A stretch of 64,000 bases of DNA, from the NCBI GenBank assembly GCA_019925095.2, contig CM034394.1:26524272-26588271 (forward strand), read 5' to 3'. The position numbers and the translations under genes were made by a program. Every line of letters begins with the position of its first letter. The first letter of the stretch is position 1. The notes under the pieces were generated by a model. That model did not search any database, was not told the DNA's origin, and saw only the letters and a program-made list of their open reading frames with translations. Positions 22,801-36,600 of this stretch are shown piece after piece. The stretch is from Dendrolimus kikuchii (taxonomy: Eukaryota > Arthropoda > Insecta > Lepidoptera > Lasiocampidae).

Positions 22801-25800
22801 CACGATCGATTTGATCATGGAAGGTGTGTCGTGGTCTTCCACGACGTTCTTTCATCATGCATTCTACAATTAATATCATTATATACAATTAATTAATTAA
22901 TATGGAGACATATTGCAGCATAACATTTTAGTACGTCATGTCATTATAACTATAACATTATTTTTCTTTCCTTTTATTGTCTTGGTCTTATTGAGTATGC
23001 ATTGTTTGCTACAACTCCATTAATTCTGCAAAAAGTAATTCTGTAACATACTTCTGTACAAAACTTTAAAAAAAAAGGATTTGAGATATAAATAGAATAT
23101 GAAATATAAAGAGGAACAACATTTAGCTAGACGTGTTGCTGGGGAGTTTCTTGCTGCTTCTTCTCCTTTACAGCATCAACATGTTGCGAAGCGGTGTACA
23201 CAGAATAGGAAGTAAAATTAAATTTTAACTTAAACGTATGACCTTCAAAAAGTGTTCTCCAGTGGAATCTTATTTTGAATGAAAACTTGAATTAGAAAAA
23301 AAGAATTTGAATTTGAAATTTGAATATCCCACAGTGAACCACAAGGCATATCATTCATTGAAACGTCCAACCTTGACGGTGAAACCAACTTGAAAATAAG
23401 ACAAGCCCACCTCGAGACAGCGAGGTTGGACAACACACTGTCGTTGGCAGACTTCAGAGCGACAGTGCAGTGCGAACCACCAAACCGGCATCTTTACGAG
23501 TTCAACGGACTCCTGAAGGAGGCCAATGCTAAGTAAGTGTCCTTTTTTAATATTAAACACTGAATACGTATAAATCTATACTAATATTATAAAGCTGAAG
23601 AGTTTGTTTGTTTGTTTAAACGCGCTAATCTCAGGAACCGCTGGTCCGATTTGAAAAATTCTTTCAGTGTTGAAATAGTACATTTATCGAGGAAGGCTAT
23701 ATTATATTTTCAAAAAAATTAGGGATCCTTACTAAAAGTCCAATAATGTCACCCAAGGTGTAAAAAAATGATCCGGAAAAATTCTTACACGGCGTGCGCT
23801 GCGAAAACTATTGATTATAGAACAAGACGATGTACTACCAATTTGTAGAACATATAATTGTCTACAAAAAATATCGCGTAACCATATGTCTAACTATTGT
23901 AGTTATCCCACAATAAGTGTTTTCTTTTATTTTTTTAAATAATTAAAATGCCGTCGCTTCAAATCTCTTTATTTCGTACCTTGGTATTAATCCTTATCAA
24001 AATAAATTACTCCATATTCAAGACGAATTCAATACCTTTCTAGAACTTTATAAATTATTCAATTCGGACGTTTCATTCAATCTCTGGAACTACTGGTCTG
24101 ATTTGAAAAATTCTTTCAGTGTTGTATAGCTCATTTATCGATGAAGGCTTATAGGCTATATATCATCACGCTAAGAATAAAGAATAGGAGCGGAGCACCA
24201 ATGAAGAATGTTTCAAAATCGGAGGGTTTTGAAAGCAAATTCCACGCGGACGACGTCGCGGGCACCGCTATTAGTAATATAATAGAGGTTCTCATCCCAT
24301 TCATGTACGTGGTAGCTCCATGCTGGAATCATTTGACGGCTTCTGTGGTTGAATGGGCTAAGCCTTTACTGGATTACCTTAATGCAACGCATAGGCTCCG
24401 GGTTCAATTGCGGGTATGGTAAATTAGCAAAACGAATTTTCTCCGTTGTTCACTATGGTCTGATAGAATGTATCCTAAGTGTTAAGTCTGGTTAAATTGC
24501 AGCGCCATCTTTTCACTATTTTCGTCTATCGCATGGAAGCGATGTCATTTATCGGGATAATAAATATCCTAAGTTACGTCCCGGGATATAAGCTAGCTCT
24601 ATACAGATAGACACAAATTCTAAACATTGCATTTTCGAAATCTGCTGGTCACACCACACAAGGTCGCAAACACATAACTAACAAAAAAACTTATACACAT
24701 ACTGAAACCAACGCGCACTACCATCGCATTGCATTACACGCACACTCCACAAACAAACCAAGACACACAAAGAGCCAAAAAATTAATAACCCAGGCACAG
24801 AAAAGAAAAAAACAACACACATGGCACTAGATAGGACAATATATATAAGTATAGATATAAGGCCCACACTGCACATGCACTTCCTCACAACACCAGCATG
24901 TAACAGATACACTCTACATTTGTATAAGTTTAGTATTAAAAATAGGATAAATTAATATAATAAGTTATTCGTAAGATACATACACCTCAACACAAAAATC
25001 AATAAATTAATCACACATAAGAACCAAAATAAATAATAAGCGTGTTAAATTCAAAAAATTAAATCTAGAAATTAAGTTGTAAAAAAGGGTACGAAACTCG
25101 AGTCCGTAGAGTTGTTAATAATAATTAAAAAAAAAAGGACTACTGGTTCGAATTAGCCACCCTGATTTTTTCACATTTTTAGAAGCATTGTACAAACTCA
25201 AAGCATTTACAGATTTATTATGATATGGATAGATAAGATTATTATTATATGAATGAAACTGATATCAAACAAAAAATTACACAGATTATCAAAGTTTAAG
25301 ATAGAGGTGTATCATTTTCTTTTAGTAATATATTTGAATCTAGGCCATCTTTAAGGCAGGGCTAAACTTGCCTCCGAGAAGCTGGGAGTGCTAAACCGGT
25401 CCAAGCGGTTTTTCAAGAACAATTTCCGGTCAACACATTGTCATAACAATTAAGCAATAAATTATAACACCACACAAAGTCACAAACACACAACCAACAA
25501 TAAAACTTACACACATACTCACACCAACGCGCACTATCACCGCATTGCATTACACGCACACTTCACAAACAAACCAAGACACACAAAGAGCCTAAAAATT
25601 AATAACCTAGACACGGAAAGGAAAACCAACACACGTGGCACTAGTTAGGATAATATATATAGGTATAGACATAAGGCACACACTGCACATGCACTTCCTC
25701 ACAACACCAGCATGTAACAGATACAATCTACATTAGTATAAGTTTAGTATTCAAATTAGAATAGATTAATGTAATAAGTTATTCGTAAGGTACACCGCAA

Positions 25801-28800
25801 CACAAATGTCATTGAATAAATGGCACACACAAAAACAAAAATAACCAAGAAGCGTGTATAAATTCTAAAAACTTTCTTCTCGAACTTCTCGAACTCGAGT
25901 TAGACTTGTTAAAAAAACCGGTCCAAGCAGTACTACACTCCCCGTCTGTGCTTTATAAAGCCCAGGTGAGACCGCATACGGAGTACTGCTTACACATGTG
26001 GGCTGAAGCATCTGCCTACCAGCTTAATCCCCTGGACAGTATTCAACGGCTAGCCGTTAGCGTTGTCGATGATCCCATACTCACGGACGGCCTTCGAAAG
26101 AGACTTCGCGTCTGTCTGCGTATTCGGGGAACAGTACAGAATGGTGTCTTCGTCTTCGTACTACCTCCGCAGCACTCGCCATCGACTAGGCGTTCATTCG
26201 CATTTCCTCGAGCCACTTCGCTCATGTACGCAACGTTTCTCTAGCGTGAGGATTTGGAGTCAGCCCCCAGCTGAGGTTTTCCCATCCCACCGCCCACCAT
26301 CAAGTATTCCATCAGCCGGTCTGCTTTATTCCAGCTGTAAAAAAAAACTAGTTTAGGATTTGATAAATTGCAGAACTAATAATTCAATTGTTGTATTCGC
26401 AGGACTATACCGTTGGGCTTTGATCAGATGTTGCTGCGAGGCTCGATGTTGCGGAACACTTCGTGGATATACGGGATTGTGGTCTACACGGGCCACGAGA
26501 CCAAACTCATGAAGAATTCCACCAAAGGTAACAAAAAACACAAAACAACCCACAGCCAGATCGTAGGGCATTTGCCCGACTGGATGGCTACCACCCCTGG
26601 TCTAGAGTATGTCGCCATAACAACCTTGAGTTGTGTTTCGGCGTTAGTACCAAGTTCCAGTCTCCCTAAGAGAGCAGCAGCGCATTTGTAGCACCTTTGG
26701 TGTTGCAAATGTCTATAGGCGATGATAACCTTTTTCCATCACATAGGCCGTCTGGCTCTCTGCTGAACTAACGCAATAAAAAAAAGGTAAAGAATATTTT
26801 AGAAAGTAATTATATATGTACAGCATACTGAAGGTTTGCTTGAAACATTAAATCCATATAGGCGAAATTTATAAGGTCGGGAAGAATATTCCCATACAGG
26901 AGAGATAGGGCATCACTTAGTGTGACATAAGTCACATAAGGGGATGGGGAGGATTGAGGAAGCGTGATGTTCGCAAGTTGCATAAGAGCAAGGGGGGGGA
27001 TATTTTTGGGACCTGACATTTATGAGGTAGTGGGAGGTCCCAGTAAGTATGAAGAAGTAATGTGACGAAAGGAAGAAGGGATCCAAAAAAAAATTTGATG
27101 TAACATACTGGATGGTATTATGGATGTATGACGAACAAATGTCTAGCCATGCCAGTTGAAGGGGTTGACCCAAGAAATGCTGGCTTGATGTCGTGAAGGA
27201 TAACATGCCAACGGTCTCGCATCGAGGGATGCCGAAGACCCTGTTAAATGGAGAAATAAAAATAGGAAAGTAGACTCCAGGCACCGAAGCGGAATGTCTC
27301 TGACTGCAACAGCGATCTAAGGCTACAATACAACGAAAATGCAACAGTATAGAACATTGACACGGCTAGCTTTGATAATGTTGAGATCTTTCCACTTTCC
27401 TATCCGTTTTTTTTATGGATGTATAGGTTTGCGTTTGACCATCGTCTCACCTGACCTTGATTGATGACGCAGTCTAGGATGGAGCACGCTTGCCTAGAAG
27501 ACGCCTGTTACTGATTGTATTTGTCAGGAAAAACACTCCAGCAAATTATTGCACTCTTCGGCAGTGCGCATCAGAAAAGGTGAAGCGAAACGCTTGGTTC
27601 TGATTGGTGGTGTTTCCACCGTGTAACGGTGCGTCTGGTTTTCCGATGGTGAAATGGGTATGGAGGAATCAGCTCGTGTAGGTCTAAAGAACACTTCCCG
27701 AAATGTATCCAATAGAAGACAATTGGACCTATTTATGCAAAATGGAACCAACCCACATACTGACAGTTTTGAGAAAAAGCCGTTTTTATTAAAATTTTGC
27801 ATACAAAAAATATGTCTATATTTTGAAAAAAACATTTAGAATATTGTATATTATATTTTCTCGTTATGATTTTTATTGAGTCGATAGAAGGTGCATTTTG
27901 AAAGTCTTCTGCATCCTTAACCCAATTTTGGCATGTTTGTGGATTGGTTCTGTTTTGCATAAATAGGTCCAATTAGCCCCGCGACCTTGCGTCAATGCTC
28001 TAGACTCTGAAGTCGAACATAAAAAGACGGTCATTGCCGGCCAGCTTCCTAGCTCTTTTCTCAATTGATTCCAACGCCTCCCAACTGGTATCTAGCTGAG
28101 CCGTCCCAAAGATGAGAACAGTGCTCCATGCACGACCGTTTTGACTAGTTCGTTTGTTTCAGCTCCGTTGAAACGCTCCTCGATCGATCGTCAAACGAAT
28201 ACGCATATTTTATTGCTGTTTATCATTCTGCTGGTTTTGTCGATGCTCTCGGCCGGCTTCAACGAGTTATGGACGAGGCAGCACAAAGACTGGTATATCG
28301 GTCTCGAAGGTAAGAATCAATGACTTTTATTGGTCTATTAAATAAAAATTGCTGCGTCAAATGGAATTACAGTGTAAACTCTATATAACGACACCGAACG
28401 CACTGTGCATTTTATGGCGTTATAGAGAGTTGTCGTTAAACGGAGAGAAGTCTGTTATTTTTATCTGAAGTCTTGCTGCACCAGTAATTTTGTTGTATTT
28501 TATTCATATCTTGCGATATTGAGGCATCTTGGTGATAAAGCAAGTACTTACGAATTTCGCTATTTCGGAATTTCTTAAAAATTTCGGTATGCAGGATGCC
28601 GACAGTCGAGTTTATTACGGGCTACGATAGTGAAGCGATAAAAGAACGCACACACCTGCGCAGTTTTTACTAATTTTGACAACTTAAAAGGTACTTTTTA
28701 TTATATAATTGTTGTCGTTAGTGAGAGTGGGTGTAATGCTGTATAGAGTAAATCATTGTATGGAAGACGACCAACCAAAGCCAAGCGATTTCGACGCTTA

Positions 28801-31800
28801 AGGGAGTTTGTCGTTAAATCGAGTGACGTTACATAGAGTTTAGACTGTATTTATTTTTCATATGTACGTATATGTAATTTATAATATCATCATACATTTA
28901 ATTACCTAATATGTATATTTATATATAAGTATACAGGGTGAATTTTTAAAGTGGGCCTTCGGGGCCAAATTCTGAATTATGCTAAATAGCGAAAAACACT
29001 AATAGTAGCCTCAAGGCTGATTATGACGAAAACTAAAGTGGTATCATTAGACATAAGACATATCAATTACCTTTGTCAGGAATCTAATCAGTTGATTTTG
29101 AAAAAAATAAAGACAGCCTGTATTGTTGTACCAAATCATAGTGTAGCTTGTCAGGATCAATTAGACCTACTTATGCAAAACGGAACCAACCCATATACTG
29201 ACAGTTTTGAGAAAAAGCCGTTTTTATTCAAATTTTGCGTACAAAAAAATATGTCTATATTTTGGAAAAAACATTTAGAATATTGTATATTATAAGTATT
29301 TTGTCCTCAGCTCGTTACGATTTTTATTGAGTCAATAGAAGGTGCATTTTGAAAGCCTTCTGCATCCTTAACCCAATTTTGGCATGTTTGTGGATTGGTT
29401 CTGTTTTGCATAAGTAGGTCCGATTGCTGTGAAGGAATGTCAAACGGCAAACCAAAGACAAGGCTCGTTTCTGAACAAAATGTTCCATTTTCCATACATT
29501 AATTGGACCTCACAGCCTTTCACACAATAGGAGAAATAATGTAAATTATTCTATTTGTAACAGGCATCTATAAATGCATATTCGAAACGCATGTTATTTT
29601 ATTACCCCATGAAATTGTAACGCTATTTTGTTACTTTGTTATTGTGTGTGACATTTAATGAATATTAAATGGAGTTTGAATGGAGCGTTAGGTAAACTTC
29701 TAGGCGCTAAGAACCTCGGCCAGAAGGCCCAGCTCGCCATACACAACGCGGTGCTGGTACCTACGCTCACGTATGGAAGCGAGAGTTGGGTATGGAAGAG
29801 AGAGCATGAAAGTAGAGTAAACGCGGTCGACATGCGAGCACTGCGCAAGATCTGCGGAGTGACGCTCGCGGACCGCGTTCGTAATACCGAAGTAAGAAAG
29901 AGAGTTGGTCTGAAAGAGAGTGTCGGGGTGAAGGTAAGGAAAGGAATGCTCCGGTGGTTCGGGCATTTGGAAAGAATGCATGATGAAAGAATGACTAAAC
30001 AGATATACAATGCAAAAGTGGATGGATGCAGAAGTCGTGGAAGGCCACGACACACCTTCCGTGATCAAATTGATCGTGTACTAGCGGAGGGTGATGTCAG
30101 GAGCCTTAAGAACAGACGAGTGTGCATGACAAGAGTTATGAATGTCAAAGAAGCAAGTGAGGTGTGTAAGAATGGGCCTAAATGGCGCTCTGTTGCCTGT
30201 CTGCTGATCTCCTACAATAAAAAAAAAATAAAAAAAAAAAGACGAGTTATGAATGTCAAAGAAGCAAGTGAGGTGTGTAAGAATGGGCCTAAATGGCGCT
30301 CTGTTGTTCGTGCCTACCCCGCAAGGGAACTGGCGTGAAGTTATGTATGTATGTATGTATATATGTACATTTAATGAATGTATGTATGTTTGTGTTGTAC
30401 CTTAAGAAGTTAGCACCTTAAAAGGTTATAACTATAAACTTTTTTTTTTATCAATCGCTGACTTATTCCCTATCAGCCAGCTGCGCGGGGCTGATTTGGT
30501 GAAAGACCGATTTGAATCAGGTGTACATAGCGTCTTAAATGCCAAAATGCTTTGCCGGGTGGTAAGGTATTTGTACCAAATACCTTACCACTGCTATTTG
30601 TACTACCTTGAGTTGTGTTTAAGGAACACAATCCCGGGATCCCGGCCGTTTTCTGGCCTCGAAAATCCCGGAATTGTTCTTGACTAACGCCGGGATTTTC
30701 GGGATCGCCACAGACAGGTCTAGTTTGCATTACTTAGTCTGTTTGCGCCTTGACAATGAGCTCAAGACGGGAAGTGAGCATGTTTGAAAGTGGAGAAGTT
30801 GGATATCACTATCCGTGCAGGAACGGAGGAAGAATACAATTTCCTGCGTTGGGGCGGCCTGTCGTAAGGGGCGACTTAACAACCCACAGCCAGGTGGTAA
30901 GGCGTTTGCCCGACTGGATGGCTACCACCCCTGGTCTAAAGCATGTCGCCATAACAACTTTGAGTTGTGTTCCGGCATTAGTGACCAGGTTCCAGTCTCC
31001 CTTAAGAGAGCAGCAGCGCATTTGTAGCACCTTTGGTGTTGCAAATGTCCATAGGCGATGGTAACCGCTTTCCATCGAGTGGGCCGTCGGCCTGTCTGCT
31101 CAACTCCTGCAATAAAAAAATAAATAAAATAATATCAGGATATTGTTATGATTTGTATTAATTTAACATTTGTATATTGTTTATTTGTTTCAGAGGCTCA
31201 GAACGCACATTTCGGATTCAACTTTTTGACGTTTTTAATATTGTATAACAATCTCATACCCATATCACTTCAAGTTACAGCCGAAATAGTTAGGTTTTTT
31301 CAAGTGAGTACTCATTTTTTACCTTTCAAATCTATATATGTTTATACATACACACATACATACATAACTTCACGTCAGTTCCCTTGCGGGGTAGGCACGA
31401 AAAACAGAGTGCCATTCAGGCTTTGTCTTACACACCTCACTTGCTTCTTTGACATTCATAACTTTTGTCATGCACGCTCGTCTGTTCTTAAGGCTCCTGA
31501 CATCACCTTCTGCTAGTACACGATCAATTTGATCATGGAAGGTGTGTCGTGGCCTTCCACGACTTCTGCATCCATCCACTTTTGCATTGTATATCTGTTT
31601 AGTCATTCTATCGTCATGCATTATTGTTCAAGATCATTTTCTATGAGAGTGTTTTGATATTAACAGAATTTCCCAGTTTCTAGACTCCTAGTGCTGCACT
31701 TTTATTTTTTTGTGAAATGCGGTAAACAAAGAAAAAAGATAAAACCACTTTACAGTTGAATTGTTCATTATATTTCACAGGATGGGTAACCGGTGGCAAA

Positions 31801-33619
31801 ATTTGGGATTTTACCGTTGCCCAAAAGTGGGTACGCTTCATGAGGGTAGCTAAAAAGTTACCACATCGACCAAGATGACCAAATTAACCAAAATGACGAA
31901 AATGCCAAATCACATATTAAAAACCTATCCTAATTTCTGTAATAATCTTTACATAAATCTATCTCTGAACTTATCCCATTATCCGGGATGAAATGTATCC
32001 CTTGGTATTAAAATTACATATAAACCGAATTTCAGCCAAATCAGTCCAGTAGTTTTTCCGTAAAAGCATAACAAACAGAGAGACAAATATATATTTATCC
32101 CGGAAACTATACCATGGGATATATATAAATCGGTCTGGTAGTTTTTTCGTGCAAACGGAACAGACAGACAGACAGTTATTTTCGCATATATAATATAATA
32201 ATAATAATATTAGCCCATAAATGTCCCACTGCTGGGCTCGGGGCTCCCATTATAGGGGGGAACGGACAGTATACCCGCCACGCTTGTCCAAGGCGGCTTG
32301 GCAGGTTTGACACATCGGCTATCTCGATGTGCAGGTTGCATCACGATGTTTCCCTTCACCGTTGTTAGCACGTGGTAATTGTAACAATATGCACATTAGA
32401 TCAGAAAACTGCCTAAGTGGTGCATGCGTTCCGGACAGGATCGAACCCGCACCATTTGAGTTTACCACCATTACGCTACCACGACTTATATATTGATTTA
32501 TAATATTAATAGGGATTTATCACGATTTTTTTATGACATGATAATTATGACTTACGAATGATGTAGACAAATAGACGTGTTGTATAGTTTTTTTTTGTGT
32601 GGTCTTGTATTATTTAATTTCTTTTTTTTTACCTAATGTTCCAATATTGTATCATACATACATACATACATACATAACTTCACGCCAGTTCCCTTGCGGG
32701 GTAGGCACGAACAACAGAGCGCCATTTGGGCTTATTCTTACACACCTCACTTGCCTCTTTGACATTCATAACTCTTGTCACGCACGCTCGTCTGTTCTTA
32801 AGCCTCCTGACATCACCTTCTGCTAGTACACGATCAATTTGATCATGGAACGTGTGTCGTGGCCTTCCACGACAATATTGTATCAAATATATTATAATTT
32901 TCTTATAGTTAGTTGTATGAGCCAAGTGCGTAACATGTTTTTTTTTAGTGGAAACCTAGCTGTTATCTATATATTAATACGTGAAGCGAAAACCTTGTAC
33001 CCATTTTTACGAAAATTGCGCGGACGGAGGAGTAAGAAATTTCTCATACTTATAGTTTATATAAATAAGAAGCGATGAATGTTAATATTTTTTAAGATTG
33101 TACTTAGAAAATACATTAAATCAATACAAAAAACATTACACACACTACCATGTTGTTCGCGCCGCTTATTTTAAAATCCTGTCCCCTTGAAATTATTTCC
33201 ACAAGTACCCGCTTTCCTAACCGCGTTATCCAATCACCTTGTCCCAGCCGCCATCTTCCATTCCATTCGACTATGCTTGTCGTACTTACCGCTGTGCTAA
33301 TACTGCTCGCTTTTACGAGTCAGTCTGCTGTCGACCCTCGTCGCAACAACAACCTGCACATCTTTACCGGCCACAACTTGCTATAAGTGCAGTTATACCG
33401 CGCCGCGTGTGTACAATTAATTATCGAAGGCCGCAAGAAGGAGACAAGCCAGAAGATTTGCTGCAAGGCTCGCAACTTGGTGATCAGCACGCATAGTTAG
33501 TGCAGCCTAGAGGCACGCAGGTTAGTCTCCCTTCTTATCCATACCAGCAATCCTACCACCGCCATTTTGGATACGCGTTCAGTACTTAATACTGGGCTGC
33601 CGCGTTGACACATGTATTT

Positions 33620-33653
<34 letters not shown>

Positions 33654-36600
33654 TATATACTCTTTTGTTTAGTGTTGCCTTGGCGAAATCTGTGATTATA
33701 GAAGTTGTTGCGGATAGAGAGCATCTCCCTGACCCGCCCGCCGGAGCACACCTACTCTCCGCGGCCCGCATACCGCCGAGGCCCATAGCTCGCACAATTA
33801 GCAGCTAGACGTCGGACGGCATGCGACATATAAAGCGGCCTTGGAAGCCGGAAAAAAAGACATTTTAAACCACTCTCACTCGACTCTCTCGCACAATTTG
33901 TAATTACGTGCTTCCTTATGTATATTTCGATTCATGTATATAGTTTAATAATAATAATAATCATCATACAGTCCATTATATCGAGTTTAATTTCCAAAAA
34001 AAAAGCAACTGCCACCAAAAGAAGTATAGTCTTCGGCAACAAATTATTATGGTCGAATTTCGACCACGGGCGACCACTAGTGTGTATTAAATAAATTTGT
34101 TTAATTTATTTGAGAAACATACAATAATTATAATTCTTACAATATAAAACACATAACTTAATACACATATCAACTAAGTTTCCACTAAAAAAATAATTCT
34201 TGTTACGCATTTGGCTCATACAACTATAAGAAAATTATAATAAATTTGATGCAATATTGGAAAATTAGATGTAAAATAAAAAAGGAATTAAATAATACAA
34301 GACAACACAAAACAAAAACTACAATTTGTCTATTTATCTATATCATTCTTAAGGCATAATTATCATGTCATAAAAAAATCGTGATACATGTTAAAAATAA
34401 AAGTCATAAAATTAAAAAAAAAACAAAACAAAAAAAAAACAAAAACAAAAAACAACAAAAAAAAAATATAAATAAATAAATTGTAATATATATGTGTATA
34501 TATATACGTTTAGGCGAAATTCATCGCGCTGGACAGCGAGATGTACCACGAGGCCACGGACACGCCCGCTATGGCGCGCACCTCGAACCTCAACGAGGAG
34601 CTGGGCATGGTGCAGTACATCTTCAGCGACAAGACCGGCACGCTCACCTGCAACGTGATGGAGTTCCACAGGTGCTCCATTGCCGAGGTAAGTCCACACC
34701 AATAAATCTGTAAACGGTTCGAGTTTGTACAGTGCGTTTAAAAATGTGAAAAAAAATCAGGCCATTTTGGACCAGCAGATTCCGGAAGTGCAATTTTTAG
34801 AAGTTTTGTCTATCTGTCTGTTAGATGCATGACGAAAGAATGATTAAACAGATATACAATGCAAAAGTGGATGGATGCAGAAGTCGTGGAAGGCCACGAC
34901 ACACCTTCCATGATCAGATTGATCGTGTGCTAGCGGAGGGTGATGTCAGGAGCCTTAAGAACAGACGAGCGTGCATGACAAGAGTTATGAATGTCAAGGA
35001 GGCAAGTGAGGTGTGTAAGAATATGCCTGAATGGCGCTCTGTTGTCCGTGCCTACCCTGCAAGGGAACTGGCGTGAAGCTATGTATGTCTGTTAGAGTAT
35101 CATGTGAAAACTACTGAACGGATTTAAATGAACTGATGATAAAATTTGTAAATATTTTCTATAGATAATCTACAGCCGTCCGGGACCCAACGAGAAGTTA
35201 GAAGATACCCTCCTTTATCAGAATTTACAAAGAAACCATCCCACGTCGCCGGTGATCAGGGAGTTCTTGACCATGCTGGCCATCTGCCACACAGTCATCC
35301 CGGAGAAGATCAACGGCAAGTTCAACTACCATGCTGCATCTCCAGGTCTGTTCTATGTATTATATTTTTATTTTATTGCATGAGTTCAGCAGACAGGCAG
35401 ACGGACGTTTGCAGCGCTGCTGCTCTCCTAGTGGAGACTGGAGTCTGGCCAATACCTACCTATTTATGACGTCATAAATAGGTAAGACCGTATGAATTAT
35501 ATGAGGCTGCGACGGTCTGTAAGTTTAAAAAAGTATCCCGATTGATTTCATAGGTTGCTTTTTGAATGAAAATGGACGTTTTTATTTCAAAATGGAGTCT
35601 TACACATTACTTATGGAAAGTCATGAGTCCACCACCGCTTCCAAAGCAACTTTAGTTACTGCTATATAGAAGAAACGGCTCAACGAACTCCCCGGTAACA
35701 TATCTTTCCTTCATAATTATTATTATTGTGTTTTGAAAATCGATGAAACAAAAAGGTGACACTAAAAAGAGATAAATAAACACATAAATTCAACCTTATT
35801 TAATTCGAAATAAAACACACTTCTCCTTACCCGTTAACTAAAACTACTTAGAACTTAAAATATTGCAAATGAATTTTAGCTTTATCTGTATATACTTAAG
35901 GCAGATATTCTTATACGTGATAGTATACGTAGATCAAAGGAAACTGTGCGGAACAGTGCGTTAAATTTTCAACTTTATAATAGTTGTTTAAAGTGTAATT
36001 TTGATTGAATTTATTGAATTATAATATGTTGACGGATATAGGCTAAAGGATTTGTATTTATATTAATAAAAGTGACAGAAGAAATATCTGTGAGTATATT
36101 CTCTGTAGTTTCACTTCTACTTCGCGTAGACTGCACACACATACATTATCCGTGCAGGAACGGAAAAAGAATACAATTTCCTGCGGCCGGGTGGCCTGTC
36201 GTAAGAGGCGACTTAACAAACCACAGCCACAGGTGGTAGGGCATTTTCCCGACTGGATGGCTACTACCCCTGGTCTAAAGTATGTCGCCTGTAAAGGTAT
36301 AAAATGTTAAAATACCTAAGATACAAAAATAAGTACGAAAACATAGAAATAGCTCAGAAATGTGATAAGCCCGGACAATCCAGTTCGTCCGCAGAGAGGA
36401 AGAATTAAAAAAAAAAAATATGTCGCCATAACAACCTCGAGTTGTGTTCCGGCATTAGTGACCAGGTTCCAGTTTCCCTTAAGAGAGCAGCAGCGCATTT
36501 GTAGCAACTTTGGTGTTGCAAATGACCATAGGCGATGGTAACCGCTTTCCATCAAGTGGGTCGTCTGCCTGTCTGCTGATCTCCTGCAATAAAAAAAGAC

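Larger units (their letters stand above)
32966..34080 (+). mobile_element. Family E Helitron-like element carrying two LTR-like insertions
   Basis: It starts A|TC-TATATATTAATACGTG and ends CGACCACTAG|T. It is interrupted at 33154-33610 and 33706-34020, and contains a (CA)n tract at about 33621-33651. Confidence 0.82.

Noticed and set aside
33150..33500. Overlapping frames 33150-33386 and 33239-33496 as a small secreted protein gene
   Set aside because: They lie wholly within the solo LTR bounded by CATGT repeats, with no supporting family match.
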